Source of the DNA: Patescibacteria group bacterium
GTDB taxonomy: Bacteria; Patescibacteriota; JAHJAL01
Direction of reading: 5' to 3'
Length of the DNA: 7,466 nucleotides
Assembly: GCA_018814055.1 (NCBI GenBank)
Contig: JAHJAL010000027.1
Location: 1 to 7,466, forward strand
Below, piece after piece: positions 1 through 4,887 of the stretch (positions within the stretch are counted from its first letter, which is position 1; every line of letters begins with the position of its first letter). A model generated the notes under the pieces. The model did not search any database and had not been told where the DNA came from. It saw nothing but the letters and a program-made list of their open reading frames with translations. Made by a program: the position numbers and the translations under genes.

Positions 1-90
1 GCGCCAACACCACCACCCCCAACCGAAGATTTAAATAACGAAGAAAACAAAACCCCCGAAGAACCCAACCCCCTACCACCGTTGATATAA
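1..90 (+). CDS. C-terminal end of an unidentified upstream protein (partial)
   Basis: Frame 1 is open from the first base to a TAA at 88-90, giving 29 residues of a gene that begins outside the window. The tail is rich in Pro, Glu and Asn (it begins APTPPPPTEDL and ends PNPLPPLI), which looks like a disordered, low-complexity C-terminus, possibly a linker or tail of an extracytoplasmic or RNA-associated protein. Codon style (AC-rich, G-poor) matches the genes downstream, and the stop is TAA as in the other complete genes, so I think it is real coding sequence. No motif allows a functional name. The stop codon is overlapped by the left arm of a large inverted repeat. Confidence 0.6.
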   Translation, partial: APTPPPPTEDLNNEENKTPEEPNPLPPLI

Positions 91-203
91 AACATTTTTA
101 AAACATACAAAAACATCCTAAAACATACAAAAACATTTAGCTAACCAGCGTCTTAATGTTTTTGTATGTTTTAGGATGTTTTTGTATGTTTTAAAAATGT
201 TTT
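89..203. repeat. 49-bp perfect inverted repeat made of phased AAAACAT heptamers
   Basis: Positions 89-137 are the exact reverse complement of 155-203, with a 17-nt loop at 138-154. Each arm holds two copies of the 17-mer AAAACATACAAAAACAT (100-116 and 120-136) or its complement (156-172 and 176-192), 20 bp apart. At finer scale AAAACAT starts at 89, 100, 110, 120 and 130, and ATGTTTT starts at 156, 166, 176, 186 and 197, so ten heptamers lie about one helical turn apart. The RNA would form a very long hairpin starting in the upstream stop codon and ending in T5 (200-204), which could terminate the upstream transcript. As DNA, phased A-tracts predict intrinsic curvature just upstream of the rpsO promoter. 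It could also be a MITE- or REP-like element; no transposase is present. Confidence 0.95.
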
Positions 204-236
204 TAACTTGATACTTCCCTCCAACTCTGCTAGAAT
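193..236 (+). promoter_or_regulatory. rpsO promoter: TTGATA - 17 bp - TAGAAT with extended -10 and UP-like element
   Basis: The -35 hexamer TTGATA (208-213) is separated by exactly 17 bp from the -10 TAGAAT (231-236). TGC at 228-230 supplies the TGn of an extended -10. Immediately upstream, 193-203 reads AAAAATGTTTT, matching 10 of 11 positions of the UP-element core AAAWWTWTTTT, although it sits closer to the -35 than in the classic arrangement. Transcription would start near 242-244, giving a leader of about 33 nt before the rpsO start codon. The UP-like stretch is the end of the right arm of the inverted repeat. Confidence 0.75.
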
Positions 237-265
237 AAAGATTGCTCACAAATAAATAAAAAATT

Positions 266-269
266 GGAG
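266..269 (+). promoter_or_regulatory. Shine-Dalgarno site that fixes the rpsO start at GTG 276
   Basis: GGAG lies 6 nt upstream of GTG at 276-278. A longer reading frame could begin at TTG 264, but that TTG overlaps the GGAG itself and would add four residues not expected in S15. This is the only convincing Shine-Dalgarno site in front of any gene in the window. Confidence 0.85.
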
Positions 270-275
270 AACATC

Positions 276-545
276 GTGGCCCTAACAAACGAGGTCAAAA
301 AAAAGACCGTCAAAAAATTCCAAACTCATCAAGACGACACCGGTTCACCAGAAGTACAAATTGCCATTTTGACCGAACGTATCAACCAATTGACCGACCA
401 TCTCAAAACTCACAAAAAAGACAATCACTCCCGCATGGGCCTTCTAAAACTAGTCGGCAAAAGACGTAAACTCCTCGATTACCTCCGCAAAAACGACGAA
501 TCACGCTACCAAAAAATCATCAAGAAACTTAAAATACGTAAGTAA
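276..545 (+). CDS. rpsO: 30S ribosomal protein S15
   Basis: S15 is a primary 16S rRNA-binding protein of the small-subunit platform; it binds the central-domain three-way junction early in assembly and forms an intersubunit bridge. From GTG 276 the protein is 89 residues, the standard family length. Residues known to contact 16S rRNA in E. coli S15 are present: the DTGSPEVQ segment (T22, G23, Q28), R35, H42, D49 and S52 in [12 protein letters not shown], and Y69 in RRKLLDYL (numbering includes Met). The four-helix, Lys/Arg-rich composition fits. It has its own strong promoter and a Shine-Dalgarno site, and is followed 146 bp later by pnp, the conserved bacterial order. In E. coli S15 represses its own translation; nothing visible here proves or excludes this. 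Identification is secure. Confidence 0.98.
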   Translation: MALTNEVKKKTVKKFQTHQDDTGSPEVQIAILTERINQLTDHLKTHKKDNHSRMGLLKLVGKRRKLLDYLRKNDESRYQKIIKKLKIRK

Positions 546-691
546 ACCCACGCTTTTCTTTAACATCAAATGCACCAAAAACTATAGCTTTTAGATCAAA
601 AATCTTTTTTAAATCTGGAAGTTGTGGTTTTTTGCATTTATACATAAAAGATTGGTGTGGTATTTAATAATCATTAATCTATAAAATTATT
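546..691 (+). other. rpsO-pnp spacer with weak inverted repeats and a -10-like TATAAA before pnp
   Basis: This 146-bp AT-rich spacer holds no ORF of note. AAATGCA (568-574) can pair with TGCATTT (633-639), closing a 58-nt loop with further A-rich/T-rich pairing potential; inside it AGAT (593-596) pairs with ATCT (602-605) ahead of a T-run. None is a convincing terminator, so read-through from rpsO into pnp is possible. In E. coli the equivalent spacer carries a second promoter and an RNase III hairpin that controls pnp. Here TATAAA at 680-685 lies 6 nt before the pnp ATG and could act as a -10, but no good -35 is seen at 16-18 bp and no Shine-Dalgarno is present. Confidence 0.4.
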
Positions 692-2827
692 ATGACAACC
701 CAATCTTTGTCTACCGATTATGGCACCAAACCACTCACAATCGAAACCGGTAAACTAGCCCGCTTGGCGGGTGGTGCGGTTACTCTCAGGTGGGGCGATA
801 CTCTTGTATTGGCCACCACCAACATTGGACATACCGCGCGCGAGGGTGTAAATTACTTCCCCCTCATGGTTGACTATGAAGAAAAATACTATGCTGCCGG
901 CAAGATCGTCGGCTCCAGATTTATCAAAAGAGAAGGACGTCCTTCCGAAATTGCGGTTCTCACCTCCAGACTGATCGACCGACCACTAAGACCATTGTTC
1001 CCCGGCGAATTTCGTCGCGATATTCAAGTTATTATTAGCGTATTGTCTCTCGATCAAGATCATGATCCCTCTACCGCCGCCACTATCGCCGCCTCCTGCT
1101 CTTTGCTCCTAGCTGAAGCACCATTTTCCGGTCCTGTAGCTGCCTGTCGTGTAGCTAGTGTTGATGGACAATTGGTTGCCCATCCTACCAAAGAACAACT
1201 TGAGAACTCGGATCTTGACCTGATGGTATCCGGCACCATCGATTCTGTCATGATGATCGAAGCCGGCGCCAATCAAGTGCCGGAAGAGACCATTACCAAA
1301 GCCATTGAATTGGCCCAGAGCCAACTGGCCCCCGTTATCAAAATCCAACAAGAACTGGCCGCCCAACTTGGCAAAAAACCAATGGAATACGCCCACGACC
1401 CAATCGACGAATCAGCCCAAAAACTCGTCGAGCAATTTTTTGCCGATAATGATATCATTTCCAAAATCAAAAACCATGACAAACTCCAAAGAGACAGTAT
1501 CCTAACTCCATTACAGGAAAAACTCATCAAAGAACACGGCATCAATTCGGACACTGGCGTAGAACAAGAAAATAAAATTGGTCACAACATTTTGTACGAT
1601 CTCTGGGAAAAAAATATCAAAAAAGGCGTAAGGAAACTAATTTTCAAAGACAACGTTCGCATCGACGGACGCAAACTCGACGAAGTCAGACCAATCGAAT
1701 GTGAAACCGGAGTTTCCCCAAGGGTACATGGCACCGGACTATTCACTCGCGGCTACACTCAAATACTGACCAATGTTACTCTCGGCTCCACCAGCGATGA
1801 ACAGATTGTCGAAGGCATGAGTCAGGAAACTACCAAACGTTATATGCACCATTACAATTTTCCCCCTTTCTCAGTCGGAGAAGTTCGTCCTATGCGCGGT
1901 CCCGGCCGACGTGAAATCGGGCACGGCGCCCTCGCCGAAAAAGCCCTGCGATCCGTCATTCCATCCAAAGAAGATTTTCCATATACCATCCGACTAGTAT
2001 CAGAAGCACTTTCCTCAGACGGCTCTACCTCTATGGGCAGTACTTGTGGCAGTACTCTCGCCCTAATGGACGCTGGTGTACCAATATCCACCCCCATATC
2101 AGGTATCGCCATGGGTCTCATGATAAACCAGCAAGGTGAGTACAAAATACTGACTGACATTGCCGGACACGAAGACCATTTTGGAGATATGGATTTTAAA
2201 GTAGCCGGATCGAATAAAGGCATTACCGCCCTGCAAATGGATATCAAAGTCAAAGGTATCGGACTGGATATTATCAAAGACGCCATCAAACAAGCCAAAA
2301 GCGGGCGCGATCATATATTGAGCAAAATGCTGGCCGTCATAGACAAACCCCGCGCCGAACTTTCACCGCACGCCCCTCGAGTTATCACCGTCAAAATCAA
2401 GCCTGACCAGATCGGTAGCGTCATTGGGCCACAAGGCAAAACTATCAACGAAATTATCGAAAAAACAGACACCACCATTGATATCGAAGAAGACGGCAAC
2501 GTATTTATTTTTGGCCATGACGCCAAAAAATGCGAACAAGCCGCTGAAATAGTCAAAAACATCACCAAAGAAGTTGTTGCCGGGGAAACATTCGAAGGCA
2601 CCGTCACTCGCATTATGGATTTTGGCGCCTTTGTCGAAATACTTCCCAAACAAGAAGGGTTGGTTCACATATCCGAACTGGCCCCATTTCATGTCAAAAA
2701 AGTAACCGACATAGTCAAAGTAGGTGATAAAATCAAAGTAAAGGTCAAAGAGATTGATGACTTAGGTAGGATCAATCTCACCGCCAAAGATTCTGGTCTC
2801 AAACCAAAATCTCCCGACCAAAAATAA
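692..2827 (+). CDS. pnp: Polyribonucleotide nucleotidyltransferase (PNPase)
   Basis: PNPase is a ring-shaped homotrimer that degrades RNA 3'-5' by phosphorolysis, releasing nucleoside diphosphates, and can run in reverse to add tails. At 711 residues it has the usual full length and all domains in order: first RNase PH core about 10-145 (with SRLIDRPLRPLFP at 92-104), helical linker about 240-310, second RNase PH core about 320-550, KH about 561-620 with its GxxG loop GPQG at 579-582, and S1 about 631-700 (FGAFVEILPKQEGLVH). The catalytic set is intact: GRREIGHG with R406/R407, and D495, D501 and K503 in the GDMDFKVAG region, corresponding to E. coli R398/R399, D486, D492 and K494. The ATG has no Shine-Dalgarno. 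It follows rpsO as in many bacteria, and RNase J lies three genes downstream, so both core decay enzymes are encoded here. Identification is secure. Confidence 0.98.
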   Translation: MTTQSLSTDYGTKPLTIETGKLARLAGGAVTLRWGDTLVLATTNIGHTAREGVNYFPLMVDYEEKYYAAGKIVGSRFIKREGRPSEIAVLTSRLIDRPLRPLFPGEFRRDIQVIISVLSLDQDHDPSTAATIAASCSLLLAEAPFSGPVAACRVASVDGQLVAHPTKEQLENSDLDLMVSGTIDSVMMIEAGANQVPEETITKAIELAQSQLAPVIKIQQELAAQLGKKPMEYAHDPIDESAQKLVEQFFADNDIISKIKNHDKLQRDSILTPLQEKLIKEHGINSDTGVEQENKIGHNILYDLWEKNIKKGVRKLIFKDNVRIDGRKLDEVRPIECETGVSPRVHGTGLFTRGYTQILTNVTLGSTSDEQIVEGMSQETTKRYMHHYNFPPFSVGEVRPMRGPGRREIGHGALAEKALRSVIPSKEDFPYTIRLVSEALSSDGSTSMGSTCGSTLALMDAGVPISTPISGIAMGLMINQQGEYKILTDIAGHEDHFGDMDFKVAGSNKGITALQMDIKVKGIGLDIIKDAIKQAKSGRDHILSKMLAVIDKPRAELSPHAPRVITVKIKPDQIGSVIGPQGKTINEIIEKTDTTIDIEEDGNVFIFGHDAKKCEQAAEIVKNITKEVVAGETFEGTVTRIMDFGAFVEILPKQEGLVHISELAPFHVKKVTDIVKVGDKIKVKVKEIDDLGRINLTAKDSGLKPKSPDQK

Positions 2828-2859
2828 AAACAACTTATAAAACTTCTGATTCAATATAC

Positions 2860-2868
2860 TGATATAAT
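2860..2868 (+). promoter_or_regulatory. Extended -10 (TGA-TATAAT) directly before the lipoprotein gene; likely leaderless
   Basis: A perfect TATAAT at 2863-2868 is preceded by TGA (2860-2862), an extended -10. No good -35 is visible, which extended -10 promoters tolerate. The hexamer ends 6 nt before the GTG at 2875, so transcription would begin at or within a base or two of the start codon. No Shine-Dalgarno could then exist, consistent with its absence. Confidence 0.6.
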
Positions 2869-2874
2869 CTAATT

Positions 2875-4104
2875 GTGATTATTCCAAAAAAATACAAAAT
2901 AATTTTGGGTGTTCTTATCCTATTTCTTTTGCAAAACGGATGTCAAACCAATACATCCACCAAAAACTCTTACCAAAAATCTGCCCAACCCGACAACCCC
3001 TATCTGACATATATCACTATTCAAAAAGACCAACTCCCCCCATATCTTGCCACCGAAACCAGTTTGGAAAGTCGAATCATCTCAACTTTTCCCCAAGCAA
3101 CTCAACTAGAAAATATAGTCGCCCAAAACCAAGAAAATCTGGGCACCCAATATCATTTCTTCTGGCAAGAAAACCCCGACCAAAGCATACAGTACACCCT
3201 CGCTATTAATCTTGAAAAAAACATCGACCAACAAGCCATCACCATACCCGATAATTATTATTTTATTGAAAACCCCTCGCTTTTTATTCTTTCCACCCAA
3301 ATTTCTCCCCCGCGAGATATCCAACCGCCATCAAATAAATCCTTCCTAACCATTCATAACCTTTCTGCTTATTTGCTCTCGCTCAACCCAAGTACCTTTC
3401 AAAACCACCTGTTAGCTCAACTCATCCATCATCTATCCCTCTATACGCCACTTGAATTTTTCGACACCAACAATCAAGTTCTTATCAACACCAGCCAAGC
3501 AATAATACCAAGTAGTAACTCCCAACTTGAATTTCCATTATCCCTTCCCTTGCCCAATACTCAAATCCCATCTCAATCCAATATTTCAGACAATCTTCGC
3601 GCCATGTTTAACAACTCCTATCTGTCCATCGATGATTTTCTATCCACCAACCTCAATCTGGCAACCATCAAACTTGATTCAAACCAAAATCCGACAATAT
3701 TTTTCAATTACCATGACAACAAAACATCCAGTGACCTCTTTGACTACATATATATAATTCTCAAAAATCAAAAAACATATACCAATCAAACCAATACCCT
3801 CCCCGACAACACTTTCACCACCATTCATCAAATCGATGATAGCAATATCGAACTAAAATATTCCAAAGCCAGTATTGGATACAACAACGATCTCGATCAA
3901 CCCGTCCAAATCTATAAAAACCAAAATCAAATCATCTTTTCCCTCTCGCCGGAAACCAACTCTACTTCTACAATTACCAATCAATACATAATTCCTTGGC
4001 CACTACTCCAGCAACTCATACCCACCCTGTCTGATATAAATCATTTCAAATCCCTGCAACTCCGATTCCAAGACAATCGCTTCACCGGCACACTGGTTAA
4101 ATAA
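2875..4104 (+). CDS. Putative lipoprotein of unknown function
   Basis: This 409-residue protein starts with a short basic n-region (KKYK), a hydrophobic stretch at about 9-19 and a single cysteine, C23, the only Cys in the protein. This fits a type II signal peptide, although the residues before Cys (Q-N-G) are a poor lipobox, so an uncleaved membrane anchor is also possible. After C23 comes a Ser/Thr/Asn/Gln-rich linker to about residue 42, then a large domain rich in Asn, Gln, Ser, Thr, Ile and Leu with alternating hydrophobic patterns suggesting beta-strands. I see no catalytic motif. The general style recalls DUF3352-like surface proteins of CPR bacteria, but that is only an impression. 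The GTG start has no Shine-Dalgarno and sits 6 nt after TATAAT. The coding strand is extremely G-poor (12 G against 62 C in three sampled 60-nt rows, 3301-3360 and 3481-3600). Spacing of 47 bp from pnp and its own -10 suggest separate transcription. Confidence 0.8.
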   Translation: MIIPKKYKIILGVLILFLLQNGCQTNTSTKNSYQKSAQPDNPYLTYITIQKDQLPPYLATETSLESRIISTFPQATQLENIVAQNQENLGTQYHFFWQENPDQSIQYTLAINLEKNIDQQAITIPDNYYFIENPSLFILSTQISPPRDIQPPSNKSFLTIHNLSAYLLSLNPSTFQNHLLAQLIHHLSLYTPLEFFDTNNQVLINTSQAIIPSSNSQLEFPLSLPLPNTQIPSQSNISDNLRAMFNNSYLSIDDFLSTNLNLATIKLDSNQNPTIFFNYHDNKTSSDLFDYIYIILKNQKTYTNQTNTLPDNTFTTIHQIDDSNIELKYSKASIGYNNDLDQPVQIYKNQNQIIFSLSPETNSTSTITNQYIIPWPLLQQLIPTLSDINHFKSLQLRFQDNRFTGTLVK

Positions 4105-4108
4105 ACAG

Positions 4109-4145
4109 TATCAAACAATTATTGATTTCCATTCTCTGTTTGATA
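4109..4145. repeat. 9-bp inverted repeat TATCAAACA / TGTTTGATA overlapping the udg -35
   Basis: TATCAAACA at 4109-4117 is the exact reverse complement of TGTTTGATA at 4137-4145, with a 19-nt loop. It starts 4 nt after the lipoprotein stop codon, so it may be a hairpin at the end of that mRNA, but no proper U-tract follows directly, making it a poor intrinsic terminator. Its right arm ends with the TTGATA used as the putative -35 for the downstream gene, so it could also act as an operator. Confidence 0.55.
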
Positions 4146-4168
4146 AGGTTTTACCAAATTTCTTTAAT
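4140..4168 (+). promoter_or_regulatory. udg promoter: TTGATA - 17 bp - TTTAAT
   Basis: TTGATA (4140-4145) and TTTAAT (4163-4168, five of six matches to TATAAT) are 17 bp apart, the same -35 sequence and spacing as the rpsO promoter. The -10 ends 8 nt before the GTG at 4177, so transcription would start at about 4175-4177, giving a leaderless or nearly leaderless mRNA. Confidence 0.6.
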
Positions 4169-4176
4169 TATATATC

Positions 4177-4785
4177 GTGTCTGATTTAGAAACCATCCAC
4201 CGAAAAGTAAAAACTTGCGCCCTCTGTCCTCTTTCTCAAACCCGCACCCACGCCGTCCCCGGCGCGGGTAATCCAAACAGTGAAATAGTTTTTGTCGGCG
4301 AAGGTCCCGGCAAAAACGAAGATCTACAAGGCCTTCCCTTTGTGGGTGCCGCCGGCAAATACCTCGAACAACTGCTTGAGTCCATCAACCTCACTCGCGA
4401 TGACGTATTCATCACCAACATAGTCAAATGCCGCCCTCCAAACAATCGTGACCCGCTTCCCGATGAGGTATCCACTTGTGCCCCCTACCTCACCCGCCAA
4501 CTGGAAATTATGCAACCCAAGTTGATAGTCACTCTCGGCCGACATGCCATGAACTTTTTTTTGTCCAACCTCCGTATCTCTACTGCTCACGGCCAACCCA
4601 AACGCTACCGCGGTCAAGTATACCTCCCCCTCTATCATCCCGCCGCCGGCCTCTACCGCGCCGCCACCCGCGCCGACATCGATGCTGATTTCCTCAAAAT
4701 CCCCCTCATCCTCAATAAAATAAAAGTAGAACAAGACAAAACCCCCGAACCAGAAAACAAAGATGAACAACTTAAACTTATTTAA
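4177..4785 (+). CDS. udg: Family-4 uracil-DNA glycosylase (4Fe-4S)
   Basis: The enzyme removes uracil from DNA arising by cytosine deamination or dUTP incorporation, starting base excision repair. The 202-residue protein shows the family-4 hallmarks: four cluster cysteines in the expected pattern (C14 and C17 in CALC, C85 in VKCRPP, C101 in STCAPYL), the active-site motif GEGPGKNEDLQGLPFVG at 41-57, and the late HPAA motif with H154 in the uracil-binding/leucine-loop region. The N-terminus, with CPL and then RTHAVPGAGN, is typical of the family. GTG 4177 is preferred because it gives the normal N-terminus just before C14; there is no Shine-Dalgarno, and a promoter lies so close that the mRNA may be leaderless. 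The last about 20 residues are a charged, probably disordered tail (KTPEPENKDE) beyond the conserved fold. Some relatives were annotated as phage SPO1 DNA-polymerase-related proteins. Confidence 0.95.
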   Translation: MSDLETIHRKVKTCALCPLSQTRTHAVPGAGNPNSEIVFVGEGPGKNEDLQGLPFVGAAGKYLEQLLESINLTRDDVFITNIVKCRPPNNRDPLPDEVSTCAPYLTRQLEIMQPKLIVTLGRHAMNFFLSNLRISTAHGQPKRYRGQVYLPLYHPAAGLYRAATRADIDADFLKIPLILNKIKVEQDKTPEPENKDEQLKLI

Positions 4786-4884
4786 ATGAATAATTATGAA
4801 TTAAGAAAATAAATCAATAATCAATAATCAATAATTCTTAATTCATAATTCATAATTTATAAATCAAATTTCTTAATCAAATTT
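4786..4884. repeat. AT-rich spacer with 16-bp inverted repeat and tandem heptamers
   Basis: AATTATGAATTAAGAA (4792-4807) is the exact reverse complement of TTCTTAATTCATAATT (4835-4850). The loop between contains three perfect tandem copies of ATCAATA (4813-4819, 4820-4826, 4827-4833). The right arm runs into two tandem copies of AATTCAT (4840-4846, 4847-4853) and a degenerate third, AATTTAT (4854-4860). A 10-bp direct repeat AATCAAATTT follows at 4862-4871 and 4875-4884, ending just before the RNase J start. GC is almost absent, so the hairpin would be weak and there is no clear terminator. This resembles slippage-grown simple-sequence DNA between genes; a weak promoter may be hidden in it (TTCATA 4849-4854, 17 bp, CTTAAT 4872-4877). 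Confidence 0.85.
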
Positions 4885-4887
4885 ATC

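Noticed and set aside
89..203. CRISPR array or integron attC interpretation of the repeats before rpsO
   Set aside because: The units have no unique spacers of CRISPR length, there are no cas or integrase genes, and the two halves are in inverted orientation.
1060..2692. Several open frames of 70-148 codons on the minus strand inside pnp
   Set aside because: They lie opposite a full-length, motif-complete pnp, have no initiation signals or recognisable domains, and are explained by codon bias of the sense gene.
1..4760. Shared 14-mer ACAAAACCCCCGAA in the upstream gene tail and near the end of udg
   Set aside because: Both encode a short Lys-Thr-Pro-Glu stretch in acidic, disordered C-termini; biased codon use explains the match.
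4236..4770. Minus-strand open frames of 79 and 148 codons opposite the glycosylase gene
   Set aside because: They are shadows of a gene with all its diagnostic cysteines and motifs; compositions are improbable and no promoter or ribosome site precedes them.
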